A stretch of 64,000 nucleotides of DNA from Prevotella sp. (GCA_022771625.1 JALFCW010000120.1:34891-98890), one strand, 5' to 3'; numbered from the stretch's first letter, positions 27,132 through 36,844 are shown. The notes: a model not told the origin generated them from the sequence alone. Program-made: numbers and translations.

Positions 27132-28136
27132 TTAATGATTAAACAAAGAATAGCTTGTGCATGAAATCCTACGGGCTATTATACTCCTTATGTTTTCTGT
27201 ACCGGAATCCCTAATTGTTACGGTCTTACGTGGCCAGCCTACAAAATAATATTCCCTTGACTCGTATCCTTTTATGTCCACATCTCCATCCAATTCCTTA
27301 TTGAAAAATTCGCCTATAGAGCCTTCTATTTTCTTCTCTTTTCCAAAGCCAACATTTGACAATCCTCTTGCCAACAGGCCGGAAAACCGCTCTTTAGGAA
27401 TAACGGTTTCACTAAGTGCCATGGTGAAACACCCTGCATACGTGCCGTCTTCCTCATAGTCATTATAGGCAATATACTTATATGTAACAGGTATTTCGCT
27501 CGATACTGAATCAACGAAATTGTTTTGTCCCTCTTTGACTTGTATGCCATGACTTCCGAAAAGCAAGTCAAGCTCTGGAAACATTCCCATCATGCCTTGC
27601 TCGCTATTGATGGTGTGGTCAAGCATTCCTTTTAAGCCTTTAAATGTTTCCTTATCCATGGTGTTTGCTTCATCATTCAACAAGGACTTAGCCTTGTCGT
27701 ACAGCATTTTCCAGTTAGATATACCTTGAAGTGCGCCATACTCATCTAGTTTTACAATAACTTTTTCTCCTTTGATGGTTTCAAAGAATTTCTTCTCAAA
27801 AAACGCTTTCTTGATGTTATCATCAGCCTTAATATCATTACTTATCATTTCAAGCGTGTAGCCATTACCTGTTGTATCAGCAACAACTATCGATATGTTA
27901 CGTGACAGTGTCTGAACAGATACAGTATCCTCGCCGACAACTCTCATATCTTGGTAATCGTACACATACGTCAGTGTATCATTCTTGCCGAAATATGCGA
28001 TAATATTTACTACGGAGTCCTCACTGAGTTCGGCTTCGTCATTGGTTTCATTGCTCTGAGCCAGAACCTGTGAAACTGACAATGGCATCAAAGCCAAACA
28101 CCATACAATAATACGAATAAATACGTTTTTCATCAT
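27132..28136 (-). CDS. Hypothetical secreted protein
   Basis: 334 residues with signal peptide MMKNVFIRIIVWCLALMPLSVSQVLAQ and a mature protein rich in acidic residues and beta-type segments (DTLTYVYDYQDMRVVGEDTV, EKVIVKLDEYGALQGISNW, IPVTYKYIAYNDYEEDGTYAGCF). I recognise no catalytic motif and assign no function; it resembles small Bacteroidetes periplasmic proteins of the DUF6263 type, but only loosely. It is monocistronic with its own promoter, between the broken GH2 gene and the second ATPase, and its regulation is not that of the PUL. Confidence 0.7.
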   Translation of the reverse strand: MMKNVFIRIIVWCLALMPLSVSQVLAQSNETNDEAELSEDSVVNIIAYFGKNDTLTYVYDYQDMRVVGEDTVSVQTLSRNISIVVADTTGNGYTLEMISNDIKADDNIKKAFFEKKFFETIKGEKVIVKLDEYGALQGISNWKMLYDKAKSLLNDEANTMDKETFKGLKGMLDHTINSEQGMMGMFPELDLLFGSHGIQVKEGQNNFVDSVSSEIPVTYKYIAYNDYEEDGTYAGCFTMALSETVIPKERFSGLLARGLSNVGFGKEKKIEGSIGEFFNKELDGDVDIKGYESREYYFVGWPRKTVTIRDSGTENIRSIIARRISCTSYSLFNH

Positions 28137-28150
28137 TTTTTAATTTTTTT

Positions 28151-28182
28151 CAAAGTTAGTTCTTATTTTTCAAATACCCAAA
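28151..28182 (-). promoter_or_regulatory. Promoter of the hypothetical secreted protein
   Basis: Minus strand TTTG (28179-28182), 20 bp, TAACTTTG (28151-28158), 14 bp before the ATG at 28136. Confidence 0.7.
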
Positions 28183-28276
28183 TATTTTCTAATGTTATTA
28201 TACAAAGTTAATAAGAAAAATCAAACAATAAACATAAATTTCTGATTTTCACCTATATTTTTTGACGCAAGGCATA

Positions 28277-29698
28277 TTAAAACAAGTCATCAAGACATAC
28301 CTCGGAGTTTACAATGCTATGATAATGACTGTTGCGTACCATACCGAATGTTGTCACCATGGTTATATGAATGCCACATCGTGTGTGAGTCTGATTGACA
28401 AACAAGCCCATACGCTCACGAAGCCTCATCTCGTAGTCCTTGACGATAGAATATGGTGATGAAGAGAACTTCATCTCACAGAGATTTATGATTCTGTCTC
28501 CACGTTGTATCACAAGGTCTATCTGTGCAGGATTGTTTGGATCAGACGAACGCCACGAACTGCTGTAGTTGCTTATAACATCTATGTGCAACTTATTCTT
28601 TATCTGATCCAAATGCAACAGACACAGTAGTTCAAAACTGAATCCCTGCCATATCCTCACCTGCTGGCTTTGCAGTATATGTGACCATCGGCAATTGTCC
28701 TTACCATCATCTTTTTCCACAAACTTATAATAAAACAATGTATAGAAGTCCTTTATACGATAGAGTGTGTTTTTTGTCTTATTGCCAAATTGCGAATATC
28801 CGAAAATAAAGTCGCAGCGTTCAAGGTCTGACAAGACTTTGGTTATGGATGAACCTCCAAACCCACATTGTTCTATCAGTTCATTTCTTGTCATTCCATC
28901 ACGTTTGGCGGAAAGTGCCTTTACTATGGTCATATATTTCTCCGGGTCCTTGAAAAGGGCAGAGTACAATTCTGAATATTCCATTCTTAGAGGGGCATTT
29001 TCAGAAGAGAAAAACAGCCGGTCGATATTTTGGCTGAGGCTTTCACTGCGGTTAAGCAATGTCAGGTAGAATGGCACTCCGCCTAATGCCATATAGCATT
29101 GGGCTATCTGGTATCTGTCCCATTGAATACCCTGGCTATGCAGAAGTTTCTCCACTTCGTTAAGAGTGAAAGGCTTAAGATATAGATGTCGAGTAATACG
29201 GTTGAACAGGCCGCCTCGGTTATGAAACACCTTATCCACCATCCACGACGTTGCCGAACCACAGGCAATCAGCACAATGTCATCACGCATGTTTGCCCAT
29301 CCGTTCCAAAAGAGTTCGAGAGCAGGGACGAAGTCCGACTTGGGGGAGTCCATCCATGGCATCTCGTCGATAAAGACAACACGCTTCCCCTTTGTGCGCT
29401 TTTTCGTCAGAAGGTCTTCAAGCAGATGGAAAGCGTCAAACCAGTTTTGCAGTGCTGGTTTGAAGTCAATTGCGAATTGTCTTTGCAAGGCAAGGGCAAA
29501 GTTGTCGAGCTGAGTTGCCTTGCTGATGCCTCTTGTTCCGACAAACAGGAATGAAAACTTATTATTGAAGTATTCTTTTATAAGAAAAGTCTTACCTATT
29601 CGTCGCCTTCCATATACAGCAACGAATTCCGAACGCTCTGATTTCATGGCCTCTGCCAGTGTCTGAATCTCTTTCTCTCTTCCGATAATCTTAGCCAT
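28277..29698 (-). CDS. Archaeal-type ATPase (PF01637) with C-terminal DUF234 nuclease-like region
   Basis: I choose ATG 29698 (MAKIIGREKEIQTLAEAM, 473 aa) because the family begins at this motif and the promoter at 29718-29749 excludes the tracked start. Walker A is YGRRRIGKTFLIKEYF and Walker B is RVVFIDEMPWMDSP. A winged-helix segment follows the ATPase domain (GMTRNELIEQCGFGGSSITKV), and the DUF234 region ends with a PD-(D/E)XK-like pattern (QIDLVIQRGDRIINLCEMKF). Role unknown; such genes are multi-copy in Bacteroidetes. It is unrelated in sequence to the ATPase at 22371 but has the same two-part logic. Confidence 0.87.
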   Translation of the reverse strand: MAKIIGREKEIQTLAEAMKSERSEFVAVYGRRRIGKTFLIKEYFNNKFSFLFVGTRGISKATQLDNFALALQRQFAIDFKPALQNWFDAFHLLEDLLTKKRTKGKRVVFIDEMPWMDSPKSDFVPALELFWNGWANMRDDIVLIACGSATSWMVDKVFHNRGGLFNRITRHLYLKPFTLNEVEKLLHSQGIQWDRYQIAQCYMALGGVPFYLTLLNRSESLSQNIDRLFFSSENAPLRMEYSELYSALFKDPEKYMTIVKALSAKRDGMTRNELIEQCGFGGSSITKVLSDLERCDFIFGYSQFGNKTKNTLYRIKDFYTLFYYKFVEKDDGKDNCRWSHILQSQQVRIWQGFSFELLCLLHLDQIKNKLHIDVISNYSSSWRSSDPNNPAQIDLVIQRGDRIINLCEMKFSSSPYSIVKDYEMRLRERMGLFVNQTHTRCGIHITMVTTFGMVRNSHYHSIVNSEVCLDDLF

Positions 29699-29717
29699 AT
29701 CTGATATTATTTTTCGC

Positions 29718-29749
29718 CAAAAGTACAAAAAAAAATAAGATTTGGCAAA
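29718..29749 (-). promoter_or_regulatory. Promoter of the DUF234 ATPase, within an inverted repeat
   Basis: Minus strand TTTG (29746-29749), 20 bp, TACTTTTG (29718-29725). The -33 overlaps one arm of an AGATTTGG / CCAAATCT inverted repeat (29738-29745 and 29770-29777), a possible repressor site. Confidence 0.68.
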
Positions 29750-29804
29750 TTATTTAATTTTATTTTTCACCAAATCTCACTATTTTCACTTCTTTTGGCT
29801 GATT

Positions 29805-29853
29805 TAAAACAAAAACGACCGGGACTGTCGCCTCATTAGCGTTGTCCCGGTCG
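29805..29853 (-). terminator. Rho-independent terminator of the susCD operon
   Basis: A perfect 10-bp stem CGACCGGGAC / GTCCCGGTCG (29816-29825, 29844-29853) with an 18-nt loop is followed on the minus strand by TTTTTGTTTT. It closes the operon whose last gene ends at 29880. Confidence 0.9.
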
Positions 29854-29879
29854 AAATATTTAGTATCTAATGTATGAAA

Positions 29880-31988
29880 TTACTTCATACGAGCACCTGT
29901 AGCGCTGAATACCTTGTCACCATTAACGATGAGGACACCGTTCTTGGTAACAACCTTCTTAATGGCAGGAGCAGCTGTCTTGCTGTCATTTACAGAAGAG
30001 ATGCCAGTGCCAAGCTGGAAGCCCTTGTAAGTCATGATGCGAACATCGCAGATAGCGGTGTCGTAACGATAGAGACTGAAGTTCTCGCCAGCTACACATA
30101 CGGTAGTCGAGTTGCAGTCACCCTTGTCAGGACGGTCGTAGCCACCACGTGTGTGAACGATGAAGAAGTTTGGCTTTGCTGCATCGTCAGATACATACTG
30201 AGGATCGATACCAAGATTCAGGTTAGCGATGTTGGTAGAATAGTAAACAACACCTTCAAGTGGGAATATTGCCCAAGCGTTCTCGGCGTATGTTCTTTCT
30301 TCTGGAATCAACGGAGAGAATCCATTGTAGATATCGTCAGGAACCTGTACATTCCACTTGGCATCGTCAGTACCGATAGATGTTCCAGGATAGAAGCCGA
30401 AGCCTTCCTTAACCCATACATATTCAGTGCCATCTGCCCATACAGAAGCATTGCCAAGGTCGTCATAACCATACTTCTGGTCAGAGTAGATACGATCCCA
30501 GTGAGACTTGTTAGCATTATCAACAATCTCTGTTACAGTGTAGCCAGCCTTTGCTGCATCACACTCTTCCTTTGTCCAAGCATAGTTAGTTATGTTGGCC
30601 TCTACGTATTCAACATTGTTGTTGACAGTAACAACATCTGACGGAGAATACCAAGGAGTGGGGTGAGTTCCGTCGTAAGAATAAAGTTCGATAGTGCCAG
30701 CATCAGAAAGAGAAACCTTTTCGCCTGACTTCATTGACTTTTCCAAAACAATATTGCCAGATGCATCCTTTACAACACAGTTGATATCAACTTCAGGCTT
30801 AAGAAGTGTTTCCGAGTTGTCAGCAATGATAGTGTATTCCTTGCCATAACCAACTGACACATTTGTGATTTTTGCTACAGGAATAGGCATGTAAACTGGT
30901 TCACATACAACAGGAACGATAACCTCGTCAGAAACATTAGACTCATCATCTTCCAGTGTTGTCCAAACTTTCAAGTCACCTGAATTAGAGCAGTAGATAA
31001 TCTTACTTCCGAAATATTCATCAGCATTGGCTTCAAAAGCACGAGTATCATTAGATTCCCAGTAACCTGCTGTGTATTCTTCGCCATCAGAGTATGAATT
31101 ACCTGTTACGGCGTCATCAGCGTCACCAAGCTGAATCCAGTGAAGAACTTCACCTTCAGCAAAGTTTACATAGTACGCACGCTGTGTGTCGATAACTGCC
31201 AATGGGTCAATAGCAGGAGTACCTGCGAATGGACCTTCCTGCTGATAAGACAGACCGATGTTAGAGAGCAGGTGTGTAGAAGTACCGTTCATAGAGAAGA
31301 TGAAGATACCAGCGCGGTTCTCTTCGCAAACATAGTTGTGAACGCCTGTTTTGAGAACAGTACCTTCCTCGTCAGCGATAGTGTAAGTAGCGGTCTTGTT
31401 GACTACGTTTATAACACAAGCAAACTTGTAGGTCTTCTGGCTTGATAGAACGAGAGTTTCCTCGGTTGTCTGAGTCCAATCATTATTTGCTGTAGGATTC
31501 TCGTTAATCCAAATTGTGAAGTCACCATTGGCAGCAGCCGGCTTCTCACCTACTCTCCAACGGAAGAAATAGTCCTCGCCCTCGTTGTTAATCCAACGAT
31601 AGTTGTGGGTTGATACTCGTTTATCGGTGGCAGAACAAGCACCAACAGGCAGAAGCACAAATTCCATATCGCTACGTGCAGCCATATTAGACATGTTCAA
31701 GTCCATAGTAAACTTGTACTCGTTGTTAGGAAGTGTGCTTAAATCAGGAACCTTTGTCCACGCATCCTCATTCCAGAAATAGTTGAGCATACGTCCACCA
31801 TTTTTGTTGTTCTTTGCTTCAAAATAGTCCTTTCCGGGAGTTCCTACGAAGTTGCCTGCGTCTTGGATAACCCATCCTTCATCCATCTTGTCAGTCGGAA
31901 TCTTGAAGAAGTACCTGTCCAACAACTCTGCTTTTGCCATCGTGCAACAGATAAGCATAAGCAACGAAATTAAAGTAAACTTTTTCAT
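29880..31988 (-). CDS. Secreted surface protein of the susCD operon, candidate glycan-binding protein
   Basis: 702 residues with signal peptide MKKFTLISLLMLICCTMAKA. The protein is beta-rich and Trp/Tyr-rich with no recognisable catalytic motif (NEYKFTMDLNMSN, YYFRW-type strands, ECDAAKAGYTVTEIVDNANK). The C-terminus ends in a short module (KKVVTKNGVLIVNGDKVFSA, TGARMK) like the C-terminal tails of exported Prevotella proteins, possibly a type IX secretion signal. It is the last gene before the terminator, 105 bp after the second susD, the position where surface glycan-binding proteins are usually encoded. The binding role is inferred from position only. Confidence 0.75.
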   Translation of the reverse strand: MKKFTLISLLMLICCTMAKAELLDRYFFKIPTDKMDEGWVIQDAGNFVGTPGKDYFEAKNNKNGGRMLNYFWNEDAWTKVPDLSTLPNNEYKFTMDLNMSNMAARSDMEFVLLPVGACSATDKRVSTHNYRWINNEGEDYFFRWRVGEKPAAANGDFTIWINENPTANNDWTQTTEETLVLSSQKTYKFACVINVVNKTATYTIADEEGTVLKTGVHNYVCEENRAGIFIFSMNGTSTHLLSNIGLSYQQEGPFAGTPAIDPLAVIDTQRAYYVNFAEGEVLHWIQLGDADDAVTGNSYSDGEEYTAGYWESNDTRAFEANADEYFGSKIIYCSNSGDLKVWTTLEDDESNVSDEVIVPVVCEPVYMPIPVAKITNVSVGYGKEYTIIADNSETLLKPEVDINCVVKDASGNIVLEKSMKSGEKVSLSDAGTIELYSYDGTHPTPWYSPSDVVTVNNNVEYVEANITNYAWTKEECDAAKAGYTVTEIVDNANKSHWDRIYSDQKYGYDDLGNASVWADGTEYVWVKEGFGFYPGTSIGTDDAKWNVQVPDDIYNGFSPLIPEERTYAENAWAIFPLEGVVYYSTNIANLNLGIDPQYVSDDAAKPNFFIVHTRGGYDRPDKGDCNSTTVCVAGENFSLYRYDTAICDVRIMTYKGFQLGTGISSVNDSKTAAPAIKKVVTKNGVLIVNGDKVFSATGARMK

Positions 31989-32045
31989 TGTTTTAAAATT
32001 TTAGTTAATATTAAATGATTTATTAATTATTTCGTTCCAGTCTCC

Positions 32046-32070
32046 GACAGTGTGCTTGCGCAACACTGTC
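32046..32070 (-). other. Intercistronic stem-loop between susD and the surface protein
   Basis: GACAGTGT / ACACTGTC with a 9-nt loop. No T-run follows on the minus strand, so it is more likely an mRNA-processing or stability element than a terminator. Confidence 0.5.
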
Positions 32071-32093
32071 TTCAACTGGATTTGCCGAATACA

Positions 32094-33926
32094 TTATTTG
32101 TTCCAACCTTCGTTCTGAACAATGGCATTGCCCGACTTCATAATCTCGGTCTGTGAGAAGGGGAAGAGATTCCACTTCGTCTGCCACTGACCATCACCAC
32201 GGGTCACAGCCACCTTATTATAAGTGAATGTACCATCCTCGTTCTTGGTAATCTCCATGCGGTGGATGTTCATGAACTTGTCACCATCCTCCATCCATCG
32301 ACGCACGTCATAGAAACGATGTCCCTCAAAGGCGAGCTCAACCCTGCGCTCGTTCTTATACTTTGCCCAGAACTCGTCGTTGGTCATACCTGTAGCGAAC
32401 TCAGGCATGCCGGAACGTGTGCGGGTCATGCTTGCCATCTTGGCTGCGGTCTGTGAAGCAGGGATAGAGATGGTCTTCTCTGTTCCGTCGGTCTCCTTAT
32501 ATGTCACGCTTCCGCTTGCATCGGCAGCATTGGCATTGCCAGAAGCCTTGAAATACTGGTAGAGAGCCTCAGCATAGTTAAGGTACATGGCACCCATGCG
32601 GAATGTGAGCCATCCATGAGGTGATGTTGTGACAGCAACACCAGAGCGGGCTTTCAGTATCTGGTTGGGGTTGCAGAATTTCTTAAGATAGTAGCTCGTG
32701 GTTGTTGCGTATGACTTACCTGCTGCATTACCGGTGCGCGAGTGATAACCACCGATATAAGTCTCGATTACAGGGTGCTCGCTATTATAAGCCTCAAGGT
32801 CGTTAGGCCAAGCTTCACCATTTGTTACGACTGTCTTTGCAAGACGTGCGTCGCGGTTAGCGTATGGATTAGCAGCATCATAAAGGTCACTCTCGGCAAT
32901 ACTCTTGCCATCCGTGCACTCAAAGGCATCCACTAGATCCTGTGTAGGACAGTTGCCGCCCTGGCCGGATGAATAACCCACGGGGAAGTTGTAGCCCTCG
33001 AAGGTGTTTGCAGATGCGGTACGACGGGCGAAGATTATCTCCTTGCTGCTCTCGGCATTTGAGTAATACTCAGTGTCCCAAAGCAATGCTATATCTGAAG
33101 CCAATCCCATACCCTTTGCCTCAGCTGCATCGATAAGTTCCTTGTGAGCAGCCACGGCTGCAGCCCAAAGAGCCTTCTTCTCGTCAGCACTCTTGCCCTG
33201 AGAGAAGAGTGGAGAGGCATGATAGAGAGCGGCCTGAGCCTTCAGTGCAAGCACTGCATACTTGTTGGCACGACCAGTCTCTGCCTTTGCAAGAATGTGC
33301 TCCTTATCGGCTGAGTAATCCTCAATAATCTTATCCTTGATGCTGTCGCACTCGTTGGCGATAAAGTCAAAGATCTCGTCCGCACTTGTGCGTGGGAGGG
33401 CTGTCTCCTCTGTACCAGTGGTGTTGTGAGTCTTGAAAGGCACACCGCCATACTGGCGAACCAAAGTGAAGTAGAAATATGCGCGAGCCCAGCGAGCTTC
33501 ATACACATAGTTCTTGTAGAGATACATCTGCTTCTCGTAGTCGAGGTTGAGCTTAAACTGCTCAAAGTCGAGGTTCGACCAGTTGTCTATAATCTCATTA
33601 CAATAAGTTATACCCTCGTAAGCCGATGACCAGATAGTCTGGTGGGGATTGGCTGCACTCCAGTTGCCATTGTAGAAATCCTCGATGGAATTGCCGTCGT
33701 GGCTATACTCCGACTCGTCGGTAGCTGACGACAACATAGCACCCGAAAGGTTACCCCAGTCACTGTCAATATCATTGTATATCGTAGTCATCAGACCTCC
33801 AACGTATGCGAAGGAACGCTCGATATACTCCTTGTCATAGGCTGTGTACTCATTGTAGTCCATATTGCAAGATGACAACGCCATCGCAGCCATTGCAAAG
33901 CCTAATATATTCTTATTCAATTTCAT
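32094..33926 (-). CDS. SusD/RagB-family outer-membrane lipoprotein (second pair)
   Basis: I prefer ATG 33926 (MKLNKNILGFAMAAMALSSC, lipobox ending at Cys20; 610 aa); ATG 33938 is also possible. SusD features include the N-terminal TPR-like helices (YVYEARWARAYFYFTLVRQYGGVPF, the conserved RaYfyf pattern) and the C-terminal NERRVELAFEGHRFYDVRRW. SusD lipoproteins sit over the SusC barrel and capture oligosaccharides at the cell surface. It begins 8-20 bp after the upstream susC and pairs with it. Confidence 0.95.
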   Translation of the reverse strand: MKLNKNILGFAMAAMALSSCNMDYNEYTAYDKEYIERSFAYVGGLMTTIYNDIDSDWGNLSGAMLSSATDESEYSHDGNSIEDFYNGNWSAANPHQTIWSSAYEGITYCNEIIDNWSNLDFEQFKLNLDYEKQMYLYKNYVYEARWARAYFYFTLVRQYGGVPFKTHNTTGTEETALPRTSADEIFDFIANECDSIKDKIIEDYSADKEHILAKAETGRANKYAVLALKAQAALYHASPLFSQGKSADEKKALWAAAVAAHKELIDAAEAKGMGLASDIALLWDTEYYSNAESSKEIIFARRTASANTFEGYNFPVGYSSGQGGNCPTQDLVDAFECTDGKSIAESDLYDAANPYANRDARLAKTVVTNGEAWPNDLEAYNSEHPVIETYIGGYHSRTGNAAGKSYATTTSYYLKKFCNPNQILKARSGVAVTTSPHGWLTFRMGAMYLNYAEALYQYFKASGNANAADASGSVTYKETDGTEKTISIPASQTAAKMASMTRTRSGMPEFATGMTNDEFWAKYKNERRVELAFEGHRFYDVRRWMEDGDKFMNIHRMEITKNEDGTFTYNKVAVTRGDGQWQTKWNLFPFSQTEIMKSGNAIVQNEGWNK

Positions 33927-33946
33927 AATCGTAATCATTATTAAGT

Positions 33947-36835
33947 TTAGAATGTAAGGGCAGCACCGAGTTGAACACTTCTTGTCAGAGGCTGTGCCAC
34001 ACCATATGAGGCGGCGTCAGCCTTGTCGAGATGGTCTGCTGTGAAGAGGTCTGTGCCACGAACATAGAGCTTGATGTTGTTGATAACGCTGAGTTTGTTG
34101 AGCAACGACTTCGGCAGATGATAGTAGAGTTCTACATAGCGGAGCTTGATATAGCTGCGGTCGAACATGTTCAGAGTGCTGTTCAAGTCGTTGTTGGCAT
34201 TGCTTGTCGTAGAGAGACGCGGGAAGAGCGCACTCTCTGTATTGCCTCGCTCTGCCGACCAAGAGTTCTCATAGAGATACTGTGAGAGGGTGTTGGTGGC
34301 AACAGCTGAGCGGTAGAGACCGTTGGTTGTCATAAATCCAGTCCAACGACCCACGCCCTGGAACATTGCGTCGAGACCAAGTCCCTTGTACTCTGCTCCG
34401 AGATGGAAGTTGTAGTAGATGTCAGGAGCTGTAGTGCTGTAGCCGATAGCCTTGCGGTCATTGGCATCGATGATATTTTCGCCTGTTAGGTCAACATACT
34501 TCACGTCACCGGGATAAACCGTTGTGAATGACTGCACGGGATAACCCTTCTCCGTCATTTCTGACGTTGAGATGATACCGTCGCCATTGATGTCATCGCT
34601 CTTCTGGAAGAAACCATTGGCAACATAGCCGAAGGCCTGTCCGTAGCAGTGACCAGTGGATGCTGTATTGGCGTAGAGCTGAGGAGCCTCAGCCTGCTCT
34701 TTGATGGTGTTCTTGTTGAATGTGAACGATGCACCGACATTGATGGTGAGGTCGGAATTAATCTTCTTGCTGTAGTCGGCAGAGATTTCAAAACCTTGTG
34801 AGTTGACAACGCCCACATTCTCGTATGGAGCACCAAGACCGAACACGCTGTTGTAGCTTCCGGCTGTAGAGCACCAGATGTCGTAGCGATGCTGATAGAA
34901 GTAATCCAAAGATACATTCAGACTGCCGAAGAGGGTTGCGTCGATACCGACGTTGAACTTGGTGGAACGCTCATGACCCAGCGACTGAGTGCGGGCTGTT
35001 GACAAATAGGTGTTGCCCCACTGTGTTCCTGTGTAGGTGGCATCGAACGGATAAGATGTTCCGTTCATCAGATAGAACTGGTCGTAATAGGTCCACACGT
35101 TGCTTCCGGGAAGCACATCGAGCGACTGGTTACCAAATGAAGCGCGGAGCTTGAGGAAGTCAACCCATTTCACATCCTTCATGAACGACTCGTTGGAGAT
35201 GTTCCATGCGGCAGATACATTGGGAGAGAAAGCCCACTTGCTGCCAGGAGCCAAACGGCTTGAACCCGACTCTACGAGGGCAACGTCGAGAAGATACTTG
35301 TTGGCAAAACCGTAATGAGCGAAGAGTGAGATATTATGACGATAGACGGTGGTGTTTGTACCAGTCTGGTCGTTATACTCATAGTCATACTTCAGCTGTC
35401 CATATACATTATGCTTCTCGGCAAATGTCCTGTCATAATTAATAGAACCATTGAAGATGCAACGGCGAATCCAAGAGTTGTTGCCAGATGCTTTGCCCAT
35501 ATTAGAGTCAGTACCTTGAACGGAAGACAATGAAGCATTGCCGTCGGATATCACATCGCCAGCGTTTGACACCTCATAGTAGCTATAGCGATAGGTCTTA
35601 GAGTGATCCTCATATACATTCGACCATGTGTCATAACCAATCTGACCCTGGGCACTCAGTCCTTCGGTGATGGCCGAAAGATCCTGCACAAGCTGTACGT
35701 CGGCATAGAGGGCGCGCTGGTGATTCTTATAGTAAGCGGCAGCCTGACTCTGTGCCACGGGGTTGTTTGTTGTATAAACAGTGTTACCACCCCATACTGC
35801 ATCGTTTACCTTCACGGGGAAGGCATTTGCGGGCACCTGATAAATCATCGACCAAAGGTTGGCCTGTGAACCAGGCTGCGACTGTTCGGTGAGCAAACCG
35901 TAGAGATGGGTGTGCAACTTTGTCTTGGGGCTGAGGTCGATATCCATATTAGAACGGAGTGTACCACGGGTGTATTTATCCTGTGTTGAATAACCGTCGT
36001 TCTGGAAGTTCTTGATGAATCCCTTGTTGGTAAGCAACTGTACGTTGGTATAGTAGCGGAAGTTCTTAGTACCACCCTTGAACTCCAGGTTAAAGCGGTC
36101 GTTATTGGAGACATTGCGGAATGTCTCGTCTGCCCAGTTCACATTAGGATAGTAAAGAGGGTTGGTGCCGTTCTTATAGGCATTGATAACAGCATCGCTA
36201 TATGCCACATTGCCTGTACTTCCCTGATTGCGGTAAGCCTCATTGACAGCCGATGCATATGTTGCAGCGTCAGCCATCTCGGGTTTGTTGGTAAGGAATG
36301 AGAACACGTGGTCGTATGTGAATGTGAACGACTTGGTGTTATACTGTCCGTGCTTGGTAGTGATGAGCACTACGCCATTAGCACCCTTGTAGCCATAAAG
36401 TGCTGTGGCAGCGGCATCCTTAAGAATCTGCACGCTTTCCACATCCTCTGCAACCACATTCTCAATGGCACGCTCCACACCATCAACAAGAATGAGTGGT
36501 GTGTTACCGTTAAGCGACTGAAGGCCTCGGAGATAGAATGTAGGATTCTGGGATGCATAAATACCAGAACCGTCAAGGCTGACGAGTCCATTACCTTGTC
36601 CCAGTATGTTATTGCCGATATTGCGTGCTCCACGCTTGTTGACATCCTTTGTAGAGATGACACTGACGGCAGCTGTTGACTGCTCACGAGTGAACAGGCG
36701 GTTGGCACCAATGTCAACGGTCTGATCCTTGTAAGCCACGGAATCAATGATGTCTGACTGTGCCATTGCCGGCAGGCATGAGCCTGCGAGCAATGTCAGC
36801 ATTATGATATTCTTTGTTTTCATATTCGAGTTCAT
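33947..36835 (-). CDS. SusC/RagA TonB-dependent transporter (second pair)
   Basis: 962 residues with a signal peptide (MKTKNIIMLTLLAGSCLPAM; ATG 36835 or 36823). Unlike the first SusC it has no N-terminal carboxypeptidase-regulatory domain: mature residues go almost directly into the plug (AVSVISTKDVNKRGARNIG, PLILVDGVERAIENV, ATALYGYKGANGVVLITTK), followed by the 22-strand barrel ending AQPLTRSVQLGAALTF. It imports oligosaccharides using TonB energy. It starts 9 bp after the first susD, forming a tandem susC-susD-susC-susD operon. Duplicate pairs often import different fragment sizes or decorations of one polysaccharide. Confidence 0.95.
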   Translation of the reverse strand: MNSNMKTKNIIMLTLLAGSCLPAMAQSDIIDSVAYKDQTVDIGANRLFTREQSTAAVSVISTKDVNKRGARNIGNNILGQGNGLVSLDGSGIYASQNPTFYLRGLQSLNGNTPLILVDGVERAIENVVAEDVESVQILKDAAATALYGYKGANGVVLITTKHGQYNTKSFTFTYDHVFSFLTNKPEMADAATYASAVNEAYRNQGSTGNVAYSDAVINAYKNGTNPLYYPNVNWADETFRNVSNNDRFNLEFKGGTKNFRYYTNVQLLTNKGFIKNFQNDGYSTQDKYTRGTLRSNMDIDLSPKTKLHTHLYGLLTEQSQPGSQANLWSMIYQVPANAFPVKVNDAVWGGNTVYTTNNPVAQSQAAAYYKNHQRALYADVQLVQDLSAITEGLSAQGQIGYDTWSNVYEDHSKTYRYSYYEVSNAGDVISDGNASLSSVQGTDSNMGKASGNNSWIRRCIFNGSINYDRTFAEKHNVYGQLKYDYEYNDQTGTNTTVYRHNISLFAHYGFANKYLLDVALVESGSSRLAPGSKWAFSPNVSAAWNISNESFMKDVKWVDFLKLRASFGNQSLDVLPGSNVWTYYDQFYLMNGTSYPFDATYTGTQWGNTYLSTARTQSLGHERSTKFNVGIDATLFGSLNVSLDYFYQHRYDIWCSTAGSYNSVFGLGAPYENVGVVNSQGFEISADYSKKINSDLTINVGASFTFNKNTIKEQAEAPQLYANTASTGHCYGQAFGYVANGFFQKSDDINGDGIISTSEMTEKGYPVQSFTTVYPGDVKYVDLTGENIIDANDRKAIGYSTTAPDIYYNFHLGAEYKGLGLDAMFQGVGRWTGFMTTNGLYRSAVATNTLSQYLYENSWSAERGNTESALFPRLSTTSNANNDLNSTLNMFDRSYIKLRYVELYYHLPKSLLNKLSVINNIKLYVRGTDLFTADHLDKADAASYGVAQPLTRSVQLGAALTF

Positions 36836-36844
36836 TTATTGTTA

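Noticed and set aside
29874-30641. 255-residue plus-strand ORF opposite the surface protein
   Set aside because: Antisense to a gene with a signal peptide and operon context; no supporting signal on the plus strand.
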